Shown here one piece after another: positions 8,217 through 16,596 of a stretch of DNA of 64,000 bases. The stretch comes from Nocardia sp. BMG51109. Lineage in GTDB: Bacteria > Actinomycetota > Actinomycetes > Mycobacteriales > Mycobacteriaceae. The notes beneath the pieces are model-generated. The model was not told the DNA's origin. It ran no database searches and saw only the letters and a list, made by a program, of their open reading frames with translations. The position numbers were made by a program, and so were the translations under genes. The stretch's first letter is position 1. The number at the start of each line of letters is the position of its first letter. Location: positions 5,394,001 through 5,458,000 of the forward strand of contig NZ_JAFQ01000004.1 in the NCBI RefSeq assembly GCF_000526215.1, written 5' to 3'.

Positions 8217-9773
8217 GTGGAGGATGTGACGAGCGGGGATACGCCGGTGATCCGGTGTGGTGGGCGGTTTCGGGAGCAGGCGCAGGCGCACGCGCGGGCC
8301 GGGCGGCTGGCGGCGGCGCTGGTCGATGCGGGGATCGGGCGGGGCGAGCGGGTCGCGGTGATGCTGCGCAATGACATCGAATTTCTGGAGGTGTCGCTGG
8401 CGGTGGCGGCGGCCGGGGCCAATCCGGTGCCGGTGAACACGCACTGGCGCGCGCCGGAGGTGGCGCATGTGCTCGCCGACAGCGGCGCCCGGCTGGTGAT
8501 CGCGCACACCGAATTCGTGGGCACCGCCGAGCGTGCCATCGAATTCACCGCCGGCGCCGCCGATCTGGTGGAGGTCGCCATGCCCCGCGAACTGGTCGCC
8601 GAGGCCGGGCTCGACCGCGGGCTCACGCGGCCCACCGGGCGGTATCCGACGCTCGAGCAGTGGATCGCGGCCCGGCCCGAACCGCTCGACCACCTCGAAG
8701 GCGCGCTCGCCGACTCCATGGGCCTGATCTACACCTCCGGGACCACGGGCCGCCCGAAAGGCGTTGTCCGCGAGCGGATGACACCGCATCAGCTGATAAC
8801 GATCGCGGGCGGCACGGCCGAGCGGATGGGCCTGGCGCCGGGCGGGCAGATGCTGGTGGCCGGACCGCTGTATCACACCAGCCCGAATGCCGTCGCGGTG
8901 CTGGGGCTGCGGATGGGCACCAACATCACGATCATGCCGCGCTTCGACGCCGAGCGCTTCCTGCGGCACGTGCACACCTATCGGATCACCCAGGCGAAGG
9001 TGGTGCCGACGATGCTGTCGCGGCTGCTGTCCCTGCCGCCCGGGGTGCGCGACCGCTACCACGTCTCCAGCCTGACCCACCTGATCCATTCCGCGGCACC
9101 GTGCCCGCCGGCGGTGAAGCGCGCCGTCATCGAGTGGTTCGGCGACGCCGTGCTGGAGTTCTACGGCTGCACGGAATCCGGCACCGTCACGTGGATCTCG
9201 GCATCGGAGTGGCTGGCACATCCCGGGAGTGTCGGCCGGCCCGCGGACGGATCGGCGGTCGTCGTGGCCGACGAGCGGGGAGATTCGCTGCCGCCCGGGC
9301 AGATCGGGCGGGTGTATGTGCGCGGCGCGGACTACTGGCCCACCTTCAGATATCTCAACACCGACGAAAAGTCCGGTCCGCTACCGGGTTTCAGCTCGGT
9401 CGGCGATACCGGATACCTGGACTCCGACGGCTACCTGTATCTGACCGGCCGCTCCTCGGACATCATCATCCGCGGCGGCGTGAACATCTATCCCGCGGAG
9501 ATCGAGAACGCCGTCGCGGGCCTGCCCGGCGTCGAGGACGTCGCCGTCTTCGGCATACCCGACCCGGGGGATCTGGGCGAAGCGGTTGCGGCGCATATCG
9601 TTCCCCGGCCGGGCGCGGAGATCACCGCCGAGGGCGTGCGACGCGGCCTGCGCGGCGAACTCGCGAACTTCAAGCACCCCACGACCATTCGGGTCGTGGA
9701 CGGCCTTCCGCGCGACGACTCCGGAAAGCTCCGCAAGCACCTCCTGCGTGAGAACTACACCCGGAATCCCTGA
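8217..9773 (+). CDS. Acyl-CoA ligase, ANL superfamily (FadD-like)
   Basis: The protein (518 residues) should activate a carboxylic acid with ATP and ligate it to CoA. The AMP-binding loop YTSGTTGRPKG is clear at about residue 173. Downstream are FYGCTESG (A5-type motif), SVGDTGYLDSDGYLYLTGR (A7/A8) and the C-terminal catalytic lysine in DDSGKLRKHLL. Acid specificity is not evident; related annotations include fatty acid, sterol side-chain and bile acid CoA ligases. The GTG at 8217 lacks a convincing ribosome-binding site; the GTG at 8226 is an alternative. It stands alone on the plus strand. Confidence 0.85.
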   Translation: MEDVTSGDTPVIRCGGRFREQAQAHARAGRLAAALVDAGIGRGERVAVMLRNDIEFLEVSLAVAAAGANPVPVNTHWRAPEVAHVLADSGARLVIAHTEFVGTAERAIEFTAGAADLVEVAMPRELVAEAGLDRGLTRPTGRYPTLEQWIAARPEPLDHLEGALADSMGLIYTSGTTGRPKGVVRERMTPHQLITIAGGTAERMGLAPGGQMLVAGPLYHTSPNAVAVLGLRMGTNITIMPRFDAERFLRHVHTYRITQAKVVPTMLSRLLSLPPGVRDRYHVSSLTHLIHSAAPCPPAVKRAVIEWFGDAVLEFYGCTESGTVTWISASEWLAHPGSVGRPADGSAVVVADERGDSLPPGQIGRVYVRGADYWPTFRYLNTDEKSGPLPGFSSVGDTGYLDSDGYLYLTGRSSDIIIRGGVNIYPAEIENAVAGLPGVEDVAVFGIPDPGDLGEAVAAHIVPRPGAEITAEGVRRGLRGELANFKHPTTIRVVDGLPRDDSGKLRKHLLRENYTRNP

Positions 9774-9958
9774 TCGATTCGCATGATCGGACATCACCGA
9801 CTGTGCGGACCCCCGCACGGCGGGCGCCGACCCGACGCGGGTGCACGGGCCGGCCGGACCGTCGCAGCCCCGGTAGTTTCCCGGAAATCCTCGTGGTCCA
9901 CCGTGTTACGACACGCCCTGCCCGCCGCGGCGTGCGACGGGCAGGACGCGGGCGTGGA

Positions 9959-10186
9959 TCAGGGCAGGCAGCCCTTGGCCTTCAGATCGGCGGCCAGTTC
10001 GTTGGACACGGTGATCGACGTGCCGGGCTCGACGTTGGCCAGGACGTCCACGCCGACATCGTTCTGCACCGAGCAGCCCAGCAGTTCGGCGGTGACCTCG
10101 ATGGTCTCGTCGGCGTGGGCCACGCCGGACCCCAGGGCGGCGCCGGCCACTGCCAGCGCGGCGACACCGGTCTTGGCGAATCGCAC
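9959..10186 (-). CDS. Small exported protein, function unknown
   Basis: A 75-residue protein with a typical signal peptide: basic start MRFAKTG, a hydrophobic stretch and an AHA cleavage site before DET. The mature part is only about 48 residues with two cysteines (LLGCSVQN and KAKGCLP), which could form a disulfide. The GTG at 10186 is chosen because AAGGAGG lies 6 nt upstream; a farther GTG at 10216 has no such site. I do not recognise the family. Confidence 0.65.
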   Translation of the reverse strand: MRFAKTGVAALAVAGAALGSGVAHADETIEVTAELLGCSVQNDVGVDVLANVEPGTSITVSNELAADLKAKGCLP

Positions 10187-10337
10187 GAAATTCCTCCTTG
10201 CTCCTTGAATCGACACGGCGGAATTTCAGTCATTTGTCCAGGTCAACCGCCGTTCCGCCGCGATTGCGGGGGACAGCGTAGAGGGCGTCCGGCGGCATCG
10301 TCCGGGCAGCCCGGCAAACGTTTCCGGTTCGTACCAC

Positions 10338-10754
10338 TCAGCGGAGGTCGCGGGCCAACCGGGCCGCCCCGACCAGCATGTAACTGCCGGTCATGGCGAC
10401 CAGCGGCACCGCCGCGCCGCGGGGAACGTCGCCGCGCGCGAGATGTCCGGCGCCGTGCGTGGTGTCGATGATGTCGACCATCAGGGCCAGGCGCTGCCAG
10501 CGCCGGCGCTCGCCGCCGGACGCGGTCAGATATCCCAGGCCCAGTGCCAGCGCCCGCGCGCCGAAGATGCGGGTGAGATAGACGGATTCGGGGGTGAGCG
10601 CGACGCCGAGGAGACGGCCGAACCGGCGGGGCGCTGCCAGGGACGCCACCCCCAGGAGGATGCGGCCGGCGGCGAGACCGCGCAGGGCCGTCGTGAGCGC
10701 CCGGTCTTCGTGCCGTTCCTGGTCGTATGCCTGCGATTCCTGGTCGTATGCCAT
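10338..10754 (-). CDS. Small integral membrane protein, DUF4267-like
   Basis: A predicted 138-residue protein with about four hydrophobic segments. It starts with a duplicated hydrophilic stretch (DQESQAYDQE), the product of a tandem 21-bp duplication. The core LGVALTPESVYLTRIFGARALALG resembles uncharacterised actinobacterial membrane proteins. The ATG at 10754 is a reasonable start; a GTG further upstream would add about 20 residues. No function can be assigned. It diverges from the TetR gene. Confidence 0.55.
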   Translation of the reverse strand: MAYDQESQAYDQERHEDRALTTALRGLAAGRILLGVASLAAPRRFGRLLGVALTPESVYLTRIFGARALALGLGYLTASGGERRRWQRLALMVDIIDTTHGAGHLARGDVPRGAAVPLVAMTGSYMLVGAARLARDLR

Positions 10755-10834
10755 GGTCCGAGCATGCCCGGCAGGGCGTCGCGAAGCGATTACCCGGCAG
10801 GTAATGCTGCGCACCGCGTCGCCGGATAGCCGGA

Positions 10835-10851
10835 TTCAATCATTGATTGAA
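10835..10851. promoter_or_regulatory. Candidate TetR operator
   Basis: TTCAATCATTGATTGAA is a perfect palindrome with 8-nt arms around one base, 33 bp upstream of the TetR start. A weaker half-site, TTGCTTGAA, follows. The position and symmetry suggest autoregulation of the operon. Confidence 0.6.
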
Positions 10852-10883
10852 ACATTGCTTGAATCTGTGCTTGACTGTCGGAT

Positions 10884-11459
10884 ATGAGCGAGAAGGTCTC
10901 GGTGACCGGAACCCGGGAGCGGCTGCTGACCGCCGCGGAGCGCCTGCTGCTGACCGAGCGATACGACGATGTGTCGGTGCGTGCCATTTGCGCTGCGGCG
11001 CAGGCCAATCCGGCCGCCGTGCACTACCACTTCGGATCGAAGGACGCGCTGGTGTCGGCGCTGCTGGAGGCCCGGCTGGGTCCGCTGTGGGCGGATCGGC
11101 TGTCCACGCTGGCGCAGCGGCGCGCCCCGGTGCCGGAGCTGGTCGACGCGGTGATCGCGCCGTTCGTCGAGCTGTCGGCCGATCCGGTGGGGCGCCTGCA
11201 CCTGTCGCTGCTGGCCCAGTTCGTGCCCGGCCGGCGGGCGGGCGATTGGCGGCAGCCGTGGTTCCGGATGGATGCCTGGACCGATCTGCTGCCGGGCGTG
11301 CCGGCCGCCGAGGGCGGCCGTCGGTGGATGCTGGCGTTCGAGCTGATCATCATGCGCTTCGGCGGCGCCCGCGACCGGCAGCCGTCGCCGGAATCGGTGG
11401 CCGCACTGCGCGATTTCGTGGTGGCGGGCCTGACGGCACCGGCGGGAGGCGACCGATGA
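10884..11459 (+). CDS. TetR-family transcriptional regulator
   Basis: A 191-residue protein with the TetR helix-turn-helix at residues ~10-55: RERLLTAAERLLL, then VRAICAAAQANPAAVHYHFGSKDALVSALL, where HYHFGSK is the family signature. The C-terminal half is a ligand-binding domain of unknown ligand. It overlaps the next gene by ATGA and so is translationally coupled to a flavin oxidoreductase and an SDR. It probably represses this operon until a substrate, perhaps a steroid- or terpenoid-like enone, is present. The palindrome 33 bp upstream is its likely site. Confidence 0.88.
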   Translation: MSEKVSVTGTRERLLTAAERLLLTERYDDVSVRAICAAAQANPAAVHYHFGSKDALVSALLEARLGPLWADRLSTLAQRRAPVPELVDAVIAPFVELSADPVGRLHLSLLAQFVPGRRAGDWRQPWFRMDAWTDLLPGVPAAEGGRRWMLAFELIIMRFGGARDRQPSPESVAALRDFVVAGLTAPAGGDR

Positions 11460-12658
11460 GCGACCTCTTCGCCCCGGCCGCACTGGGTCCGATCACGCTG
11501 CGCAACAGGGTGATCAAGGCCGCCACGTTCGAGGGGCGCACGCCGCGCGCGGAGGTGACCGACGACCTGATCGAGTTCCACCGCGAGGTCGCCGCGGGCG
11601 GGGTGGGCATGACGACGGTGGCCTACTGCGCCGTCGCGCCGGGCGGCCGCACCGACCGGCACCAGCTGTGGATGCGCCCGGAAGTCGTTGCGGGACTGCG
11701 TGCCTTGACCGATGCGGTGCACGTCGAGGGGGCGGCGGCGAGCGCGCAGATCGGGCATGCGGGCCCGGTGGCCAACGCCGCCTCCAACCGCGCGCCCGCG
11801 CTCGCGCCGAGCCGGCTGTTCAGCCCGCTCGGCATGCGCCCCATGCACGTTCCGGACGAGGCCGAGATCCGCGCACTCGTCACCGCGCACGCCGAGGCCG
11901 CGCGGCTGGCCGAGCAGGCCGGATTCGATGCGGTGGAAATCCATTTCGGCCACAACTATCTGGTGAGTTCGTTCCTGAGCCCGCTGCTGAACCGGCGCAC
12001 CGATCGGTACGGCGGATCGACACTGAACCGGGCGCGCCTGGCGCGCGAAATCGCCTGTGCGGTAGGCGAAGCCGTGGGCGGACGGCTGGCGGTGACGGCG
12101 AAGCTGAACATGGAGGACGGCGTGCGCGGCGGCCTCACGGTGCCGGAGGCGCTACAGGTGGCGTGCCGGCTGGAGGACGACGGCGCCCTCGACGCGCTGA
12201 CCCTCACGGCGGGCAGTTCGCTGCTGAATCCGATGCTGCTGTTCCACGGCGACGCGCCCCGGCGGGAGTTCGCGAAAACCCTTCCCGGACCGGCACGCTG
12301 GGGCATGCGCGTCGTGGGTCCGGTCTTCCTGAAGGAGTACCCGTACCGGGAGGCATACCTGCTGGACCGGGCCCGGCAGTTCCGCCGCGAGCTCACGATG
12401 CCGCTGGCCCTGCTGGGCGGCATCACCAACCTGGACACCATGACCACGGCCCGGGCGGAGGGTTTCGAGTTCGTCGCGATGGCCCGGGCGCTGCTGCGCG
12501 AGCCGGATCTGTTGCACCGCATCCGATCCGACGCCGAGACCCGATCGGTGTGCATCCACTGCAACCAGTGCATGCCGACCATCTACAGCCGCACCCGCTG
12601 CATCTACCGCCCCGACCGGTCGCCGCGGCCGATCGGGGCCGACAGGGAGGACCTATGA
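11456..12658 (+). CDS. NADH:flavin oxidoreductase, old yellow enzyme family
   Basis: A 400-residue TIM-barrel flavoprotein expected to reduce an activated C=C bond with NAD(P)H. It opens with LFAPAALGPITLRNRVIKAAT, typical of the family, and has EIHFGHNYLVSSFLSP with the active-site His and Asn and RRTDRYGGS. Near the end, cysteines 367, 370, 373 and 382 form the CxxCxxC...C cluster seen in 2,4-dienoyl-CoA reductase-type members, where it binds a 4Fe-4S centre. Unlike full-length dienoyl-CoA reductases, it stops soon after the cluster and lacks the FAD/NADPH domain. It lies between the regulator and an SDR, with ATGA overlaps on both sides. Confidence 0.85.
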   Translation: MSDLFAPAALGPITLRNRVIKAATFEGRTPRAEVTDDLIEFHREVAAGGVGMTTVAYCAVAPGGRTDRHQLWMRPEVVAGLRALTDAVHVEGAAASAQIGHAGPVANAASNRAPALAPSRLFSPLGMRPMHVPDEAEIRALVTAHAEAARLAEQAGFDAVEIHFGHNYLVSSFLSPLLNRRTDRYGGSTLNRARLAREIACAVGEAVGGRLAVTAKLNMEDGVRGGLTVPEALQVACRLEDDGALDALTLTAGSSLLNPMLLFHGDAPRREFAKTLPGPARWGMRVVGPVFLKEYPYREAYLLDRARQFRRELTMPLALLGGITNLDTMTTARAEGFEFVAMARALLREPDLLHRIRSDAETRSVCIHCNQCMPTIYSRTRCIYRPDRSPRPIGADREDL

Positions 12659-13404
12659 CCGGACGCCTGGCCGGACGTGTCGCGCTGATCAGCGGCGCGG
12701 CCTCGGGAATGGGCGCCTCGCACGCCCGCGCCTTCGTCGCCGAGGGCGCGAGCGTGGTGATCGGCGACGTCGCCGTGGACGCGGGCAAGCGGCTCGCCGA
12801 CGAACTCGGCGAGCGCGCCGCCTACGTGCCGCTCGACGTCACCCGCTCCGGTGACTGGGAGGCCGCCGTGGCCGCGACGCTGGATCTGTTCGGAAAGCTC
12901 GACGTGCTGGTGAACAACGCGGGCGTGCTCGACGGTGGCTCGCTGGGCAGCTACACCGAACAGCAGTGGCAGCGGGTCCTGGCGATCAATCTGACCGGGC
13001 CGTTCCTCGGACTGACCGCTGCCCGCGCCGCGTTGATCGCCGCGCGGCCGGCCGCGGTGGTGAACATCTCCTCGGCCGCCGGTATGCAGGGCGTGGCCGG
13101 CATGCACGCCTACACCGCCTCGAAGTTCGGGCTGCGCGGATTCACCAAATCGGCCGCGCTGGAACTGGCGCCGCATGGTGTGCGGGTGAATTCGGTCCAT
13201 CCGGGCGGCATCGCCACCCCGATGATCGGTGCGCTGCCGGGCACGGTGACCATCGACCGCGCCGAGAACACCCTGACCCGCCTGGGCGAGCCGGAGGAGG
13301 TCACCCCGCTGGTGGTCTATCTGGCGAGCGAGGAGTCGAGCTACTGCACCGGCGGGGAGTACGTCGTCGACGGCGGGATGACCGCGGGCTCCATCACCGG
13401 CTGA
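12655..13404 (+). CDS. Short-chain dehydrogenase/reductase, FabG/hydroxysteroid-dehydrogenase-like
   Basis: A 249-residue classical SDR. It has the cofactor loop SGAASGMG (residues 13-20), NNAG at 87-90, catalytic serine around 139-140 (NISSAAG) and YxxxK at 153-157 (YTASK). The family reduces or oxidises ketone/alcohol groups with NAD(P)(H). Closest in character are 3-alpha/20-beta-hydroxysteroid-dehydrogenase-like actinobacterial enzymes, but I infer this only from motif style. Coupling to an enoate-reductase-type flavoprotein suggests sequential reduction of an enone to a saturated alcohol. Confidence 0.87.
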   Translation: MTGRLAGRVALISGAASGMGASHARAFVAEGASVVIGDVAVDAGKRLADELGERAAYVPLDVTRSGDWEAAVAATLDLFGKLDVLVNNAGVLDGGSLGSYTEQQWQRVLAINLTGPFLGLTAARAALIAARPAAVVNISSAAGMQGVAGMHAYTASKFGLRGFTKSAALELAPHGVRVNSVHPGGIATPMIGALPGTVTIDRAENTLTRLGEPEEVTPLVVYLASEESSYCTGGEYVVDGGMTAGSITG

Positions 13405-13426
13405 GCGCACCCGGGTGCTGCCCGTG

Positions 13427-13509
13427 ATTCCGGCATGCTCTTGGCCGGAGTACACTGCGCCCGTGGGGAGGTCGAGGCGGGGGGATCCCGGCCGAAAGCA
13501 TGCCGGAAT
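13427..13509. repeat. REP-like inverted repeat element
   Basis: A 22-nt left arm (13427-13448, beginning ATTCCGGCATGC) pairs with a right arm (13488-13509) with two mismatches, around a 39-nt centre. It could form a large hairpin between two convergent genes, and its right arm recurs at 7981-8015. This suggests a family of dispersed elements that may also act as a terminator. Confidence 0.7.
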
Positions 13510-13540
13510 GACGGATGGTTGTGCCGGGTGGCGGATGGTT

Positions 13541-13645
13541 GTGCCGGGTTGGCGGACGGGTGTGCCGGGTTGGCGGACGGGTGTGCCGGGTTGGCGGACG
13601 GGTGTGCCGGGTTGGCGGACGGGTGTGCCGGGTTGGTGGATGGGT
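13541..13645. repeat. Minisatellite, 5 x 21 bp
   Basis: Four exact and one diverged copy of a 21-bp unit (GTGCCGGGTTGGCGGACGGG plus T), with degenerate copies on both sides (about 13521-13670). It lies in the 281-bp gap between convergent genes. No translation is supported. Confidence 0.9.
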
Positions 13646-13685
13646 GTCGGGTTGGTGGATGGTGTGCCGGGATCGTGGGCAGCCG

Positions 13686-15125
13686 TTACGGCTGTTGTTC
13701 CTGTGCCGCTTGCTGTTCCGGAGGCATCGGGAGCGCCAGTGCCAGGATGCCGAGGCCGAAGGAGACCGCGGTGATCGCCAGCAGCATGGTGATGCTGCCG
13801 GTGAGGGTGTGCGACCGGAAGAACACGGTGCTCAGCACGGCCAGCCCGACCGAGTTGCCGACCTGTTCGATGGTGGGCACCGTGCCCGACGCCTCGGCCA
13901 TCCGGCGCTCCTGCAACCCGGCCAGCATCAGCGGTTGCAGCGGGATGCCGAACAGGCCGATGCCGAATCCGGCGACGAACACCGGGCCGACCGCGAGCAG
14001 CAGGTTCACGTCGCCGGACGTGATGTGCAGGTAGCCGGCCGCGATGGCCACGCAGCCGCCGTAGACCACGATCCCCGCCGACAGCGCGCGGGCGCCCCAG
14101 CGCTGGATGAACAGCGGCGACGACAGCGCGCCCGCACCCGCGCCGAGCGCGAACGGTGTCATCGCGATGCCGGTGCGCAGTGGCGACCAGTGCAGTACGT
14201 CCTGCAGCAGGATCGACGCGGCGAAGACGAAGGCCGTGAACAGGCCGAAGAAGATCGTGATGAGCACCGAGCCGACGGCGAAGCGGCGATCGGTGAACAG
14301 ATCCAGGTACACCAGCGTCGGGCGACCGGCGCGCTCGCGGCGGCGCTGATGGCCGACGAACGCCGCCGCCAGCGCCAGCCCCGCGGCGATCAGCGCGACA
14401 TGTACTGCGCGCCAACCGTTCTGCTGCACATCGGCCAGCGCCGACAGCAACAGCAGCAGGCTGATCGTGGACAGTACCACCCCGGCGAGATCCAGCCGTT
14501 CCCGCTCGGCGTCGCGGCCCAGATGCAGGTACCGGTAGGCCAGCGCGAAGGCGAGCACGCCGAGCGGCAGGTTCATCCAGAAGATCGAATGCCAGCCCAG
14601 CCCGGCGGGGTTCACCGTGATCAGGGTGCCGCCGACGATCGGGCCGAGCATGCCCGCGAATCCGGCGGTGGCGCCGTAGAGCGCGAAGACGATCTGATGC
14701 CGCTCGCGCGGGAAGCTGGCGGTGAGGATCGCGATGGTCTGCGCCGCCATCCCCGCCCCGGCGACGCCCTGCGCCACCCGGGCGATCACCAGTTCCGTTG
14801 CGGTGCCGGACATTCCGCACCACACCGAGGCCGCGGTGAAGGCGATCGCCGACACCAGGAACATGGTGCGGCGGCCGACGAGCGCCCCGACGCGGGCCGC
14901 GGTCAGCAGCGTGCAGGCGAAGGCGAGCGAGTAGCCGGCCACCACCAGCAGCTGCGAGGTCTGCGAGGCGTGCAGGTCGCGGGTGATGTCGGGCAGCGCG
15001 GTGTTCACGATCGTCACGTCGATCATCTGCATGAACACCGAGATCAGGCAGCCGGCGAAGGCCAGCCAGGCCGCGCGTTCGCCGCCCGGCGCGGCGACCG
15101 CGGTGGGGGATTGGGCCTCGGTCAT
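13686..15125 (-). CDS. MFS drug:H+ antiporter, DHA2 (14-TM) family
   Basis: A 479-residue membrane protein. The N-terminal half has FMQMIDVTIVNTALPDI, the DHA2 signature in helix 1, then VARVAQGVAGAG and GPIVGGTLI (motif C-like), and about 14 hydrophobic segments. The family exports drugs, dyes or biocides using the proton gradient. The substrate is unknown. The ATG at 15125 is the natural start. It is transcribed toward the TetR operon and separated from it by repeats, so no operon partner is evident. Confidence 0.87.
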   Translation of the reverse strand: MTEAQSPTAVAAPGGERAAWLAFAGCLISVFMQMIDVTIVNTALPDITRDLHASQTSQLLVVAGYSLAFACTLLTAARVGALVGRRTMFLVSAIAFTAASVWCGMSGTATELVIARVAQGVAGAGMAAQTIAILTASFPRERHQIVFALYGATAGFAGMLGPIVGGTLITVNPAGLGWHSIFWMNLPLGVLAFALAYRYLHLGRDAERERLDLAGVVLSTISLLLLLSALADVQQNGWRAVHVALIAAGLALAAAFVGHQRRRERAGRPTLVYLDLFTDRRFAVGSVLITIFFGLFTAFVFAASILLQDVLHWSPLRTGIAMTPFALGAGAGALSSPLFIQRWGARALSAGIVVYGGCVAIAAGYLHITSGDVNLLLAVGPVFVAGFGIGLFGIPLQPLMLAGLQERRMAEASGTVPTIEQVGNSVGLAVLSTVFFRSHTLTGSITMLLAITAVSFGLGILALALPMPPEQQAAQEQQP

Positions 15126-15360
15126 GGCCGGACCTCGTCGCCGTCCGGCAACTGCGGGCCACTATCCGGCATCTGAGATCCTCCGGTCGGGGACAGCGGG
15201 AATCGCACTCCCCGGACGGGGAGTGGTGCGGGGGCGCGTCCCGGTGTTTTCGTTTTCACTGTGGCAGACGCGGGAATGCCGGTCTCCCTTTGTATTCGGA
15301 TGTTCCGTGATCACACAGCACGCGGAGGCCGCCGTTGTGAGGTGGCACCAACGGTGCGGA

Positions 15361-16410
15361 TCAGCGGTCGGCGGGATTCTCGCCGACCGGCCGGGCGAGC
15401 GCCGCCTCGAACATGGGCCAGGAGTTGTGCAGGTCGTCCTGCCAGTAGCCCCACGAATGGGTGCCCGCGGGACGGAAGTCGAAGGTGGCGGGGACGTTCA
15501 GCTGCCGCAGCCGATCCTGCAGCTGATGGGTGCACACGTTGGTGATCCCCTCCAGCGGCGCGCCGAAGAACAGCTGGTACATCAGTTGCAGCGGATCGCC
15601 CTTGGCGCCCTGGATCGTGTCGTGCGAGCCGGGCAGGCCGCTGCCGGTGGAGACGTAGACGTCGGTGCCGCGCAGCTTTTCGGCGTGCAGATACGGATCG
15701 TTGGCCGCCCACGCCGGATCGCTCGGCGGGCCCCACATGTTCGCGGCGTTCCCGCGCTGGCCGCCGACGACCGCCTGCACCATGGCCTGTCCCTGCGGGT
15801 CGCTGGTGCGGATGCAGCCGCTGTAGGAGCCGATCGCCCGGTACAGGCCGGGCGAGCCGATGGCCAACTGGAACACCGAGGTGCCGGCCATGGACAGGCC
15901 CGCGATGGCGTTGGCGCCGTCGCCGCGGAAGGCGGCGTCGATGACGGGCGGTAACTCCTCGGTGAGGAAGGTCGCCCAGCGCTGGCGGCCCAGGATCGGG
16001 TCGTCGACCTTCCAGTCGGTGAAGTAGCTGCCCGCCCCGCCGAACGGGATCACGACGTTGACCTGCTTGTCGCGGAAGAACCGGACCAGGTCGGTGGTCT
16101 CCATCCAGTTGCCGTCGGATCCGCCGTTGGCGCCGTTGAGCAGGTAGAACGTGGGCGCCGGGCGATCCGGATCGGCGGCCCGCAGCACGGTGATCCGGGT
16201 GACGATGTTCATCGCGGCGGAGTGCACGCCGACATCCAGGATGCGATCGGTGACCGGGCGGATGTCCTGGATGCGCGTGCCGTCCGCGGCGGTCAGCGGC
16301 GCCCCGGTGGGCTCGGCCGCGGCAATGCCGACGGCGAAACCGTTGGCGCTCAACACGGTAGCGAGTACGGTGGCCGCCGTGAGCAGGCCCCGCGACAGCC
16401 GCTCGGACAT
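15361..16410 (-). CDS. Secreted mycolyltransferase, antigen 85 / esterase D family
   Basis: It is expected to transfer mycolic acids from trehalose monomycolate onto arabinogalactan or trehalose outside the membrane. The 349-residue precursor has a signal peptide of about 32 residues ending in an AAA/AEP region. The alpha/beta-hydrolase nucleophile is Ser173 in GLSMAGTS and the catalytic His is His318 in GTHSWGYW. YLLNGANGGSDGNW is a typical segment of the Ag85/corynomycolyltransferase group. It is related to the product of 17856-18926, and both lie in the same orientation with a serine hydrolase between them. Confidence 0.88.
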   Translation of the reverse strand: MSERLSRGLLTAATVLATVLSANGFAVGIAAAEPTGAPLTAADGTRIQDIRPVTDRILDVGVHSAAMNIVTRITVLRAADPDRPAPTFYLLNGANGGSDGNWMETTDLVRFFRDKQVNVVIPFGGAGSYFTDWKVDDPILGRQRWATFLTEELPPVIDAAFRGDGANAIAGLSMAGTSVFQLAIGSPGLYRAIGSYSGCIRTSDPQGQAMVQAVVGGQRGNAANMWGPPSDPAWAANDPYLHAEKLRGTDVYVSTGSGLPGSHDTIQGAKGDPLQLMYQLFFGAPLEGITNVCTHQLQDRLRQLNVPATFDFRPAGTHSWGYWQDDLHNSWPMFEAALARPVGENPADR

Positions 16411-16596
16411 TGTCGCTCTCCGATCTGACGCCTACATCCCCGCCGTGCGCAGGCGGGGCCGCCCCCTGAAACGTCTTCGAGTCAACCCCATCCCGACCCG
16501 TCCGGCCAGTCTCGGCGGGAAAAGTTGTGGCCGGTCCCAGCCTGCTCACCGGACAAATTCTCACCGGCCCCAATGGTCGCGACGGAGAATCCCGGT

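Noticed and set aside
5687..9221. Very long minus-strand open frames opposite IclR, glpK2 and the acyl-CoA ligase
   Set aside because: They are Arg/Pro/His-rich and antisense to genes with clear motifs; shadows of GC-biased codons.
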